A stretch of DNA of 64,000 bases from Thuidium tamariscinum (taxonomy: Eukaryota; Streptophyta; Bryopsida; Hypnales; Thuidiaceae): positions 50,993,682-51,057,681 of the forward strand of contig OX344749.2 in the NCBI GenBank assembly GCA_947034885.2, written 5' to 3'. The translations under genes were made by a program, and so were the position numbers. The notes beneath the pieces were generated by a model. It was not told the DNA's origin. It saw only the letters and a program-made list of their open reading frames with translations, and did no database searches. Shown one piece after another: positions 1 through 12,351 of the stretch. Numbering within the stretch: the first letter of the stretch is position 1; the number at the start of each line of letters is the position of its first letter.

Positions 1-158
1 AGCGAAGATGAGATCCAGAGGATTGTGACAGAGTATTTTGCAAGCGGTAACATAAATTTAAAAAACTGGTTGGTTCCCACTAGGCTAATACCAACAAACT
101 GCGAGTCCTCAAGCAGATAACGAAGCAAAGAGAACATGCAAAACACAACAAAATGTAC

Positions 159-1660
159 CTGGCGGCAAACGGCGCACTGTGCATCGCAGCGAGCTGCCTT
201 GGGACCTTCACGTCCCAGCACATTGGCGGCAGTGCATGCGCAGTTGTTGCAGAATAAATGCCCACATCCTAAGGCTACTGGATCGAACAGTGTATCCTGT
301 AATAACAGCGATTCATGTGAGGTTTTACAAAAAAAGGGTAGCATGAACTGAAAGAGATAGAGCTCACAAAATTAGGGACATGGGTAAAGCAAAAGTTCAC
401 CGAAAGTTAAGTACCAGGCATATGGGACATGAAAGGTCGAAGTCCAGATTTGCAGAATCCACCAAAGCGCAGGTGAGGGTCGGCGATAGGCTTTCAAAGT
501 CGCAAGAAAATTCCCCAATCAATTCCGACTCTGACATGGAATGATCCGTACCATTGGCAAGGTTCAGGTGCAGCGCTCCCAATTCCACCAAATACGGTGA
601 CTTCAAGAGCTCACCGCGCATGGCCATCAAACGACTCTTCAATATACCACCTTCTCTCGATCTGTGAACCTGCATATAAAGAAAATTCTCAATGCAAAAA
701 ACAATTTCCGCATTCCCACATTAACTGCAACGTCCGTGAACTTCGTTTGTAGCCAATCGGACGTAGGACACTCTGTAATTCAACACTGATAATCTCTTAC
801 TCAAACCATTCCCCCCTCCTGCCTTACACAATGTGGATACCAAAAATGTATCTAATAAAATACCTTGTCGTATTTCTTCAGAATTTTCCGAACAGCGATT
901 GCATTCATTGAAGCGTAGCTGATGAGGAGCTGACCCTCCTGAATCATAGCTTCGCGATTATTACGTTTCCGTCCCAAGAAGTACTTCCGCAATCCTGTTG
1001 CCATATGTAACTTCACTAACTGTTCGGCACGGGTATTGAAGCATCCCACCACTTCCGACAGCTCCTCCATAAGCTCCCCAAAGAATTTCGCATCGCAACC
1101 TACAGACCATGAGCATCTCATGAGGGTGCGCAGGTACAAAAACTTTACAGCTCATTCAGGACCCTTATCATATGACGGGAACTCAGTATGACAGTGAAGT
1201 CAAAAAATTCGTTTCCACTGCACTCTCGGTGCCCATCAGTATCTACCAGCATATGAAAATCAAGCACAAAGGAGATCTTGGCAGACATAATATCACAATA
1301 ATCACATTCTTGGGTCAATAGGGTCAAATGGGGTCAAATCCACATACCAGGGCATGACGTTGGGCATGGGCCACTCATTAAAAGAGAAACAGGCGACCCT
1401 CTTCTGTGCTTCTTCTTCGTCAGCATGGATGACTTGGCCTTCAAGCCTGGCGTTGCGCAAGCTCGTGAATCCCCGGAGCAAGATAGCGACGATGATGTGG
1501 ACATTTTAACGTCACCGTCATCGCCAGTAGTAAGGGGGTCAAGCATTGTACATTTCTTCAACACTTTCTTCAACTTCTTGAACTTCACGTAAGAACAGCC
1601 TGCCAGTTGCACGCTGGCTTCCTTCTCAATGAACTCAGTGTAGGTCTTGCCGAACTTCAT
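159..1660 (-). CDS. NLA: SPX-RING E3 ubiquitin ligase, NLA/BAH1 type, 3' end cut by window edge
   Basis: Four exons read on the minus strand: 1660-1348, 1099-864, 669-415 and 296-159, all GT-AG and in frame (314 codons). Residues 1-37 open an SPX domain (MKFGKTYTEF at the start, then the lysine cluster KFKKLKKVLKK at 26-36), and the SPX domain closes with RKILKKYDK near 183. A C3HC4 RING follows: C264, C267, C279, H281, C284, C287, C309, C312, split by the exon 3/4 junction between CPICL and DTLFDP. In Arabidopsis, NLA uses SPX to sense inositol phosphates and ubiquitinates phosphate transporters (PHT1) and the nitrate transporter NRT1.7 at the plasma membrane. A similar role here is inferred. 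The C-terminal tail that follows the RING in this family is not between 1 and 158, so the last exon lies outside the window. I saw no miR827-like site in the 5' leader. Confidence 0.93.
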
Positions 1661-2875
1661 GCTTGTTCGCTTGCATTAACCCACAACCTTTGAATCACAA
1701 ATATCACCAGTCTGCTTCACTCCAAAATGGGTTGAACCAAGATTCTATCCCAAACATCGACCTCTAGTGAGAGACGCGTGTGCCTCTATCGTTCCACACA
1801 GACAATTTACCTCTCAAGTGAGAGCCTCCAAGTCTCCAAGTCTCCAAGTTACACCAAACTCTGGCAAAAGAAAGGAGGTTCACGAAACTGCTTCGAACAC
1901 CAATAAAGTTCCAATAAACCTCGATTTGAATGAGTGATCATTAACCCCGCTCCTGAAATGAATCGAGAGTGAAGACCGACGATCGAAAGAAACACAGAAT
2001 CGGAATCCCCAAACTCCAAAAAGGTCTCGATAAACCTCGACGAACACTTAAAACCCCAGCGACAACAAACAATCGGAAATCACCACAAAGTCAATCCGAG
2101 TCCTGAGCAGCAACCTCCGAAGCAAAACGACACCGAGCGAATGGACACCACGAAACGTCGAAGTAGACTTAAGAAGCTTCAAGAAGGCTACGAACAAGGA
2201 GGAGGAGGTGCGTGATGGAGGAGAAGTGACGACCGACCGACCGACTGCACGGGACTCAGGAGGTGCTTCGAAACTACTTGCCTCTACCGCCAAAATCGGA
2301 AATGAATCTTCTCCGCAACAACAAATCACTGCAGTTCCGCTCCTTCCGCAACCAAATTTAAGCAATTACTTCATGTTTTCATTCAACTGTACTACTAATC
2401 AACCCAAAAGGAAGCAGAATTCTATTCCGGCAATCAGGCAAGAGTTCATTTTATTATCGCTGCTCCCGCCCACTTGGATTAAAAAGGGTTTGAGTAAGAG
2501 GCGTTTGGCGATGTGGCGGATTTTTCAAAGACACCGGGCAAAATGTGATTTGATAGAAACCATCCATCAGAAGAAACGGGGGTTCCGCACTTGTGAGGTT
2601 GAAGAACCCATGTGGATTCGCTCTGGGGATCTTGACTGCATTGGTGAAACGGAGCAGGAACTGAAGGTCTGCACTCTGCAGACAACGTGAACAGGAAGCC
2701 AAGGATCAATTAGGGTTGGGGGAATCTCTCGCCTTCTTGGACAGTGAGAGATGCGGCCTGAGGCTGACGTGTTTCCACCGTGTCCTCCGTGTCCTTGTTT
2801 TAGTGGAACGCTAGCTGGCCACCCCACTCTCATCACTGTCGTCAGTGGCAATATTCTCCCTCATTCCATGGGTCT
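1661..2875. other. 5' flank and probable leader of the SPX-RING gene
   Basis: About 1.2 kb upstream of the NLA-like start codon with near-balanced base composition, unlike the AT-rich DNA further right. It holds a short tandem run (unit TCCAAGTC, about three copies near 1826-1852). Open frames on both strands here (for example 2208-2690 +) have no family resemblance and look like chance frames in leader or promoter DNA. Confidence 0.4.
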
Positions 2876-3590
2876 TTAACCCTTGAAGGACGGACTCAGT
2901 GGTGGCCTGGTGGCCGTGCAAATCATGCATTTTGATACCGAGTGACATCATCTAACTTACTTTGTTTTCTTTTGTTTTGTTTTGACACATACGGTGGAAA
3001 CACCCAGAATCGTCAAAATAAGGAATTCAGCATAGTTGGAGGCAGCGTTTTCTATAAATGATATCTTTCTAGTATTAGCGAGTGAAAATCATGAATATTT
3101 TTAAAAAAATAGATTTTTCAGATACAGTATGTAATTTCTACAAATTTTCAAAGTGTTGGTTCCCTAGACCTGTGAAACCGTCCTAGAGGTGCCCCAAAAA
3201 CTGAACCTTGCGAAAATCAGTACTTAGTCAACCAGATTTTCCTATGTGTCCTTCAATTGTATCAACAAATTACAATCACACGTGGTGAATACATTAAGGG
3301 AACTCTACTAACACTTTTAGGTGAATCTACTATCCATTGCAAGGAACAGGTGTGGGAATGGGTGTTTTGCCCTTGTGAAACGAGATTCATTGCAGAAATA
3401 AGAACAAAGCCCCAGGCCACCTAAACACAACAAAGAAAAATAAGTAAAGACTAGATGGACAAGTACAAGGCAGAGGACATCATCTATTTAAAATAAGCCA
3501 AATATATTCATTAGAAGTCCAAGTTTCGTAGACGATCTTTCCTTTCCTCCAAATTATTGTGGATAATAGACTCTACTTCTTCATTATTAA

Positions 3591-3786
3591 CCCTTGAATG
3601 CCACCACAAATGTTTGGGGTCCTTTGAATGACAAAGAATTCTTTTTTATATAATAGAAGTACAACTTTTTATCTTTGGTATCTATAGTACTTTGACTTTC
3701 AATGAGTATATTTGACTTATGAGTAAATGATGTCACATGATATCTCAATAGATAATTTCTACAATGATCAATTTGTCCTCCAAGGG
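3591..3786. mobile_element. Short TTAA-flanked, CCC-ended foldback element
   Basis: The 196-bp segment starts CCCTTGAATG and ends CCTCCAAGGG. TTAA lies directly outside each end (3587-3590 and 3787-3790). TTAA duplication with CCC ends matches the piggyBac pattern; it carries no coding capacity. A related short element sits at 53717-53938. Confidence 0.55.
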
Positions 3787-4611
3787 TTAATAACAAACAT
3801 TTGAAGGTTTTCAATCTACAATTTTAAATTCAAAAATTAACTTTTTTTTTAATTTGAAGAATTTTAAAATAAAATTTATAAAATTGAACTTTAATATTGT
3901 GTGAAGGACTAGATGTAGAGAGTTGCACATAGGTCTTTGTGTTGACACATGTATTATAAAGAATTCTAAAATTTGCACCAATATAATGAATATATTGGTA
4001 CAATAGATACCAAATAGAGTTTCATTTATAAAATCTAATTCAAATTAAAAAATTACAAGTATTTGTAAATGATATTAGTCAAGTCTAAGTGCAAATTTAA
4101 TTTATTTTTATTCTTCATAGAAAATTAGCCTTTTTATCTTATGACCTTGGACCCTAAATTAGGCAATTAAAGATGTAATTTTCACCTTGGTGCTATGTTC
4201 AATTTCTTTAAATTGATGATTTGGAAGTTTGGTGGAATAGGTGACCTTACATAACTTGCATCTTTCTTTTTTCAATTTTATGTATATCTAATATTTGAGC
4301 TTTAAATTTTTTGCAAAATCAACACAAAATATTGATATTAATAATCTACCAATTACTTTTGACCTATTTATGACGAAGTACACTTAACATCATACAAAAT
4401 ATTAGTTTGAGGTAGATTGAATACAAGAGCTATTATATAAGATATATAATAATCAAAATCTTTATAAAACCAGTTCCATTAGAAAATAATATCTATAATT
4501 GGATGAAGACAATAAGTCACATCCATGAAAGACAAGATTTATATTAAATTTGAATATTTCAATTTATAAAAAATCTATAGTTGATAAAATCTAGTGTAGT
4601 TAAGATTGTCT

Positions 4612-4990
4612 AGATAGAAAACTAAAACAATGCCAAAGGCTGAGAAAAATAGGTGACCAAGAATGGGACCAAAAGAGAACAATTGGCACAATCAATTACA
4701 TGATAGGTTGTCACTAATTCCATTCAACTTGTTCCAATTTATTCATGTCTCATTCCTACTACTAAATCCATTTGGATGACTTTGGAAATGTATAGAATAT
4801 AGATGAGGATCCTTTTCCACATTAGATGAGATCTATTACAGATAAGAACTTTCTAATTACAAAACTAAAAAATGTCAAAGGTTGACAAAGGCATGAAGCC
4901 AAGAGAAAGCAATTGACACAATTATATGATAAGTTGTCTTTGATTCCATTCAACTCAATCTATTTTATTCATCTCACACTCCTATCAATG
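4612..4990. repeat. Diverged direct duplication of about 240-bp spacing
   Basis: The stretch beginning near 4615 (AAAACTAAAACAATGCCAAAG) is echoed near 4860 (AAAACTAAAAAATGTCAAAG). Both go on with AAGAGA, CAATTG.CACAAT, ATGATA.GTTGTC and a CATTCAACT block. This looks like an old tandem duplication in non-coding DNA. Confidence 0.45.
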
Positions 4991-6201
4991 GCACCAACAT
5001 CCTTTTTTAGCATTCAATTGAGTTTCATACAATGTAAAGTTTAGATGAAGACCCATTTCTCACCTTATTCTTTAGGATGCTTGGAAGCTTTTGGAAGGTA
5101 ATGATATTGGCAATACTACAATTCCCTCATTTTAGTATTGTTGAAATTTTTAAAGAAGTAAATGCTATAAAAATGAATCAACAAATGATACCATTTTACT
5201 GTATTTGGAAAATTGTTAGTCTTTGCTTTAAATTTGAATTTTTCCCACAAAAGTAATGCTCTTTAAAATTAGGGCCCAACTAATAATTAAAATGAAGGTC
5301 ATCTATTGTAGTTTCATCTTCAATTTAAAATTTGAAGATTTGAAGATTTGAAAAATTATAAATGTTAATACTTTATTGCACTTAGACTTTGATTATATTT
5401 CTAAAATCTATGGATGTTTATTTACCCAATGACATAGAAATTTTGCTTGTACTATAATATTCTTCATTGTAATATACATTGATGGTGGAGTTTTTGAATT
5501 GTTGGAGAGAATTACTATTTGATATGATTATCTTTCACTTTTTCTTCAAAAATTCTCAATAATTCCAATTTATCACAAAAAAATCTAAAAACTTTCTTCA
5601 AGTTAAAAATTGCAATACATAGCTATAAGTAAGTCATTCTAAGGTTAAAAAAGTCTCAATAGAAATTGAAAAGTTGAAAAGACCATAATGAGAATTGGAG
5701 AAATTTTATTTTTTAATGTTGTCTATTTTATTGACAAAAAGCATAAAATGTCATCTTGTCATTGATTTAGGATTGGTTTGAATTTGGATAAAAGAATAAT
5801 ATAAAAAATATGGGCAAGTAAAAAAATGGCTTTCTGAAGTGGAAATAGAGCATTGGGGTCCAAAAACAAAGAGATAATCACTTCTTTAAGTAGAGCACCA
5901 CTAATCGTAAAGCAATTTATGAATACACCATAACAATTGAGTTATTTGTCAAGTCCCCCCCCCACTTTGGGCATGACTTTTTTTGAAGTTGAGAAGGCAA
6001 CTATAGTTGTAGCGTTAAACTTTTTTGCAAGATATTTATGTCACACAACTTCAAAAGTGGGGACCAAACTTTTTTAGGCACCATTTTGATGGAAAAATAA
6101 GTTTCATGCCTACTTTTATTTTGACTTTTTTAACTCAACCGGCTTTTTCACAAAACTCATGGGTTTAAACCCCGGTTTAGTATACTTTACAAATAACTCA
6201 A

Positions 6202-6932
6202 GGGTCGTTGCAAGAAACACCTTCCAAAAAGCGTAGCGTTTTGCAACGTAGTCTTTTTTTTTTCGGGAGTACTTTAAAATTAGAAAAAAAAGTTTAAAAA
6301 AAAGTGAAAAATATGTTTCATGTATAAACCTTTAAGAAGAATATACCCTAGAAAGGAAAAGCATAGGAAAAATCTCTAAGTAGGAAATCCAAAAAAGTGC
6401 AAAATCTCATGAAAATTAGTACTTCGACATTTTAATTTGTAAAAAATAGGAAAATCAATTTTAAGAAAAAATAAAAATTGACCATTTGAGGAAAGTTGAT
6501 TTTGATGAGATTTGACCAAAAGAACGATCTTAGAGCCATCATCAATGTTCAAAAATTGCGTGCCACGGGAAAAAATTTGTACTCATGTGGAGGATATAAA
6601 AAAACATATTTTTAAATTTTTATTTGAAATTTATAGGTTTTACACCTATGCAAATAGACCATGGAAGTTTCGTCTTGAAATCATTAAATTTAGACACTGC
6701 AAACGTAATGATAACCATAAACTTAATTTTGTGACGCTCAACAAAAATGTTTTTTAAATATAAATTTTTTTTTTTAAATTTTTGAAAAATAAGGTATCTA
6801 ATAAACTTCAAGTTGGTATGTTCAATAAAAATTTCATGTTCATTGGACTTAATCTCCAAAAGTTATTGTAGACAACAAAAAAGTGGTTCTCATTGTGACG
6901 CGAAATAGGACCGGTGTTTCTTGCAATGACCC
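6202..6932. mobile_element. GGGT-ended MITE-like element, copy 1
   Basis: 731 bp between GGGTCGTTGCAAGAAACACC and the complementary end (GGTGTTTCTTGCAATGACCC). The 4-bp TCAA flanks both sides (6198-6201 and 6933-6936) as a target-site duplication. It is nearly identical to the copy at 11042-11771 in the opposite orientation. It contains an 81-codon frame (6512-6757 +) only because the two copies are alike; the frame has no family resemblance. Confidence 0.8.
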
Positions 6933-7846
6933 TCAAATATCTTGAAAAGAATGTATTGAGCACCAAGTAAAGAAGATTTGCAAAAAGGCACTGATATGGC
7001 AAATTTTGTTAAAAGGCCTGGTAAAATTAGTTTGTAAAAATTTCGTTAAAATTTTGTTAATTTCACCAAGAATTCCATATGCCATTTTTCAAATTACATG
7101 GTTTGAATAGGAAGATGACATCTAAGACAAGTATAGATTTTTAGACATCTGAAATTTATATAGATTTCAAAAATTTGTCATTGATATAGATTTCAAATTG
7201 TGAGGTTTGAAACATCTTGGACTAGCCTACCAAGTTCAAACATCTACAACTTGTATAGATTTTTAAAAACTTATGACAAATTTAGATTTCAAACTCTACG
7301 GTGATTGCGGTGATTGCGGTCTAAACTATAAAAAGTGTCAAAGTAAGAGAATTTTGCCATCTATACCTTAAAATAAGTAGTTTGTTTTGTTTTGTTTTGT
7401 TTGTCACATTGAGATCTCCTGGCTTGTGCTTCCTCTGATCATGTGCTTGGTACTATTGCAAAGCTCTTCGCAAGTAGGGGTGCATAGGCTTGGTTTCGTG
7501 GTGTTCTGATTTACAACAAGAAAGTTATTGAATTTAAAAGTTTTTATTGTTCTCAAAAATTAGAAAATTACTTTTACTTTAGTTTTGATTGTGGCATCAA
7601 CACAAGGCACACTAGTTTCAATGAAATGTTCCATTTATTTGCCAACTTCTCTTCAAGTCATCTTTTAGATTCATTGTGCTTTCCTTGATAATTCATTTTT
7701 AGATTTAAGAAGTTGATATTGAAGCTATCAATAATGGATGTTACACCTTAGCTATCAAAATATAATTAGAAAAAGTTTTTAAATTTTCATTTTGACTAAT
7801 GTGGTTCCAAAAGTGTATACTAAGGTTAAATGTAGAAGAAACATAT

Positions 7847-8568
7847 GGGTGAATTCACGAAACACTTGTACTATTTGTTGCGTTTTGCTGATTTTCTTTG
7901 GGAGTACTTTAGAATTAGATAAATTATTTTTAAATTTAAAAAAAAATATGACTAATGTAAAAACCTTTAAGATGAAGAAAACCACCGAAGGAAATTTGTT
8001 AAAAAAATCTCTAAGTAGGAGAACTTGAGATTTGCCAAACCTCAAGAAAATGCATACTTTGATGTTTTAATTAGTAAAAAATAGGAATATTTTTTTAAAA
8101 ATAAAATAAAAATTGTCCATTTGCAAAAACTTTATGGAGATGGTTATTCATCAAAAAAATCACCAAAAACATTTTTTACATGTTTCCAAAAAAACATAGA
8201 AGGAGGTCCACTTCGTAGACTTGTACACCACACAAAAATAACTTTTTCAAAAATCCCTTCTGTAGAAAGCTAGAAGTCTAATAGAAGACCAATTCATCCA
8301 AATTTGAGCTCAAAATCATGAAAAAAGGTACTCCTTAGTGACTAAAAATCCCTAAACTGCCAAATGTTACATTCAATCACTAGTACTATTTTAATCTTCA
8401 AATATTTTTTAAAATTATGAAAAAATTAAGTAAGGTGTATGATAGTCATCGGTACCTTCCCTATGAATTTTCAGTCATTTCGAGTCAAAACACAAAAGTT
8501 ATGGCCAAAAAAAAGATCAACACATGCCGTGTGACAGAAAATAGTACAAGTGTTTCATGAATTCACCC
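7847..8568. mobile_element. GGGT-ended MITE-like element, copy 3
   Basis: 722 bp with terminal inverted repeats GGGTGAATTCACGAAACACT and its near-complement at the right end, flanked by ATAT on both sides (7843-7846 and 8569-8572). It shares the internal GGGAGTACTTTA motif with copies 1 and 2 but has a different second pentamer in its ends (GAATT rather than CATTG), so it marks a subfamily. Confidence 0.75.
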
Positions 8569-9344
8569 ATATAGAAATAGGTAGGTAATCACAGTATTTA
8601 GATAGAAATAAATGTCAAAATCTAATTCATGCTCAAAATCTTGTCTCTATAGGTAATAAAAGGACACTTCCATAAAATTACCAATAGTTTCATGATTTGG
8701 ATCCTAGTTTCAATTTGAGGTTTCAAATTTATTGATTTTCAAATCAATAATATAGAAGAATGAATAAATTTTATAAATTAGATCTCATACATCTTATCTT
8801 TCTATAAGGGGCATTCAAAAACAAAATAGCAAATCTCTCATGCAATGTACAATGATCCTATTTTAATGCTTTAAAGACTGGAGGTAGTCCAAACTTCTAA
8901 AATTGTGACAACATATTATAAAATTCTATGTATATCTAGTGGTTATTTTAAAAAGAACATAAGACCTACTATAGGATATAGTTTAAATGTTGGAGCAAAT
9001 AATTCAAAAATATTTAAGTTACTATTGCATGACTTTTTTGAAGTTTATTGTATTATAACAACTATACAATACATTGTAATGATCTATATTATATAATTTG
9101 TAAATTTACTCAAGAAACAGTTAAAAAGGAAAAAAAAGAACTTGTATGGTTTTCTTCTATTTTCCATCTACAAAATGTAAAAAATAAATAACATTTCAAT
9201 TTGGGTTGTGTATGTATATAGTTAAAGGGGAGATTCAAGTCAATGATTCAAGTAGAAACTATTGTTGTCTAATATATTAAATTCCAAACTCTGAAAGAGT
9301 CCACTTATTAGAACAATCTCACCGTAAATTGTAGTAAGTTTATT

Positions 9345-10421
9345 GGGTGAATGTAAGAAACACTTGCAGTATTTTCACTTACACATTTTTGGTGACTATT
9401 TTTTTGGCTATAACTTTTGTGTTCTACCTACAAATGACTCAAAATTTATAGGAAACACACTTATAATTATAATATATCTTTTCTATATTTTGAAGAATTT
9501 AAAAAAATATTTTACTATTTTAAATCAGCCCTTGATGTTCTGTCACAAATTCCAATATAGGGATTTTTAGTACTATTTTGAACCCAAAAAAAGAATTTTG
9601 AGGTGAAATTTAGAGAAGATGGTTTTTTAATATACTTATAGCTATTCGCACAAGGAATTTTTAAAATAAATAATTTTATGTCGTGTAGAAGTCCATAAAG
9701 AGACCTTTGTGTTGTTTGCTTTTTGAAACATATGAAACATTATTTTGGTGAGTTTTTTTGTTCTAGTCTCATTACCCAAAAGTCTTATAAAATTTTCCAG
9801 TTTTATATTTATTTTTAAAAAAATCCTACTTTTTATTTAATTTAAACATGAAGTATCTATTTTCTTCACCAGAATTCTATGTCCAAAATTTTAGTGAAGA
9901 AAATACAACTTTGACATTTCAATTTGTAAAAAATAAGAAAAACAAATTTTAGAGAATCTAAATTTTTTAAATTTTTATACGACTTTTTGGTGATGAGATT
10001 TGAACAAAAAACCCACCAAAATAATGTTTCTACATTTCAAAAGTAAGCAATATAAAGGTTTCTTTGTAGACTTCTACACCACATAAAATTAACTATTTTA
10101 AAAATTCCTTTGGATAGTAGCTATAAGTATATTAAGAAACCATCCTCTCTAAATTTCACCTCCAAATTCATTTTTTGGATTCAAATTAGTACTAAAAACC
10201 TCTAAATTGGAATTTGTGACAAATTAACAAAATTGACTTTTAAATATGAAATGAATTCTTAAATATTTTGAAAAATAAGGGTATCAATTAGAATCAAGAT
10301 ATCTAGAAAAATGTCTTTTTTTTTTCTTACGTTGAGTTTATGATTCAAAAGTTAAAGCCTTATTACAGAGGTCAAAAAGAAAAAATGCAACAAATAATAC
10401 AAGTGTTTCTTGCAATCACCC
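9345..10421. mobile_element. GGGT-ended MITE-like element, copy 4, long foldback
   Basis: 1077 bp starting GGGTGAATGTAAGAAACACT and ending GTGTTTCTTGCAATCACCC, flanked by TATT on both sides (9341-9344 and 10422-10425). The two halves are largely complementary (a block near 9715-9755 pairs with one near 10010-10065), so the transcript would fold into one long hairpin. Confidence 0.72.
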
Positions 10422-11041
10422 TATTCTAATTCCATCTTAAAGATATGAACATTTAATTTCATTCTTCTATTTCATATGAAATTATACTAAATAATTTTCT
10501 AAAGGATGAAAACCACATCACCCTCTCAGTACTATTTTTTCTAGACTTTCAACTCAATTCTTCATGATTAATGATTTTCTTAAAATCAAAACATGTGGTG
10601 CAAGAATTTTAAGTTAGGTAGATCCCAAATCAAATAATATAATCATACTAAATGACCAAAGTGTGCACAAAAATTCTTTTTTCTCACTTAAAATGCAATT
10701 ATTTTTCAATCTACAAGGTGAAAGGTTTTGAATTTGTTCTACACATTCATGTACTAGTTTAGTCCAAGGTCCTACATTTAAATATGCAAAAAAATTTATT
10801 TGTTAAATTTTTTGCTCATTGATATAAAAATGGCAATTTTGAATGTTTTTTGATTAAGGAATAAAAGGCCTTTGGACATTAGGGATTACGGAGATCCCTT
10901 CGAAAGGCCCTCATGAATCTTCCAGTAAGAATGTAAATTGAATCCATTCATAGGAAAGACATTTCACACGAAGCCTTCCTAGTCAATATAAAGTGTTGAT
11001 TTGGATTATATTTTTTACTAGTGGTGAACTCTAACTCCATG

Positions 11042-11771
11042 GGGTCATTGCAAGAAACACTTGTCCTATTTCATGTCATAATGAGAACCACTTTTTTGTT
11101 GTCTACAATAACTTCTGGAGATTAAATCCAATGAACATGAAATTTTTATTGAACATACCAACTTGAAGTTTATTAGATCCCTTATTTTTCAAAAATTAAA
11201 AAAATCATTTTATATTTAAAAAACATTTTTGTTGAACGTCACAAAATTAAGTTTATGGTTATCATTACGTTTGCAGTGTCTAAATTTAATGATTTCAAGA
11301 CGAAACTTCCATGGTCTATTTGCATAGGTGTAAAACCTATAAATTTCAAATAAAAATTTAAAAATATGTTTTTTTATATCCTCCACATGAGTACAAATTT
11401 TTTCCCGTGGCACGCAATTTTTGAACATTGATGATGGCTCTAAGATCGTTCTTTTGGTCAAATCTCATCAAAATCAACTTTCCTCAAATGGTCAATTTTT
11501 ATTTTTTCTTAAAATTGATTTTCCTATTTTTTACAAATTAAAATGTCGAAGTACTAATTTTCATGAGATTTTGCACTTTTTTGGATTTCCTACTTAGAGA
11601 TTTTTCCTATGCTTTTCCTTTCTAGGGTATATTCTTCTTAAAGGTTTATACATGAAACATATTTTTCACTTTTTTTTAAACTTTTTTTTCTAATTTTAAA
11701 GTACTCCCGAAAAAAAAAAGACTACGTTGCAAAACGCTACGCTTTTTGGACGGTGTTTCTTGCAACGACCC
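11042..11771. mobile_element. GGGT-ended MITE-like element, copy 2
   Basis: 730 bp starting GGGTCATTGCAAGAAACACT and ending GTGTTTCTTGCAACGACCC, flanked by CATG (11038-11041 and 11772-11775). It is inverted relative to copy 1, 4.1 kb away, and differs from it at few positions, so both inserted or were copied recently. Confidence 0.8.
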
Positions 11772-11775
11772 CATG

Positions 11776-12351
11776 TAGGGCTTTTTTGCGCTATACAATT
11801 GACTAAATTTAGCTCATTTTTAAATATGAAAACAAAATTTGAGCCTTACTCAAAGGCTCAAATTAACTATGAACAAACTGAATTCATCTTAGAAGAACTA
11901 AGGTAGGAGGTTTTTAAAATGAACCTAGTACTAAATGTGTCCCCTATATAGAAATATTGATTGGCATATTCCTTGAAATACCTATTACCATCATTGATGA
12001 CCTAGGAAGACTTGCAGGGATAGTTCATGAACTTCCTACCATACTAAGTCTACAATATGAAGATGTGCATATCCAACATAAGTTGGATATGTAAATGAGT
12101 ATCAGCATAGACCTATTGCAGTGAAACATTAACTAAACTTAGAAGAATAGGGATTGGATGAAAACATTTGAGATGAAATACTTGGGATGAAAACGTGACG
12201 GCATATTTCTGACAATAGGGCATGATACACTGCATGACACTTTGTACTCAATAGATAGATGACTGTGGCTTCCCAATCACAACATCATTTCAGCTAGTTG
12301 AATACAAGTAAATGACCTCAATGCCTGAGAACCCAATGAATATAACAAATT
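11776..12351. other. AT-rich flank 3' of the MADS-box gene
   Basis: No gene seen. It is the probable 3' untranslated region and downstream flank of the minus-strand MADS gene. Confidence 0.4.

Larger units (their letters stand above)
2876..6197. other. AT-rich intergenic DNA with repeat remnants
   Basis: No gene recognised. At 2876 a TTAA followed by CCCTTGAAGGAC looks like one end of the TTAA-flanked element family seen elsewhere in the window. A block near 3014-3060 (TCAAAATAAG, then AATTCAG and TTGGAGGCAGC) recurs near 52933-52965, so this stretch and 52.9-53.9 kb are diverged copies of one repeat. There is a run of nine or ten C near 5957. Confidence 0.5.

Noticed and set aside
2208..2690. 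160-codon frame upstream of the SPX-RING gene
   Set aside because: Basic, low-information sequence with no known motif, in a region expected to be promoter or leader; other frames overlap it on the opposite strand.
1661..2875. miR827 target site in the leader of the NLA-like gene, as in seed plants
   Set aside because: I looked for a complementary 21-nt site on the transcribed strand and saw none.
6512..6757. 81-codon frame repeated almost identically at 11216-11461 on the other strand
   Set aside because: The match is explained by two near-identical inverted MITE copies; the frame has no family resemblance and is not kept in the other four copies.
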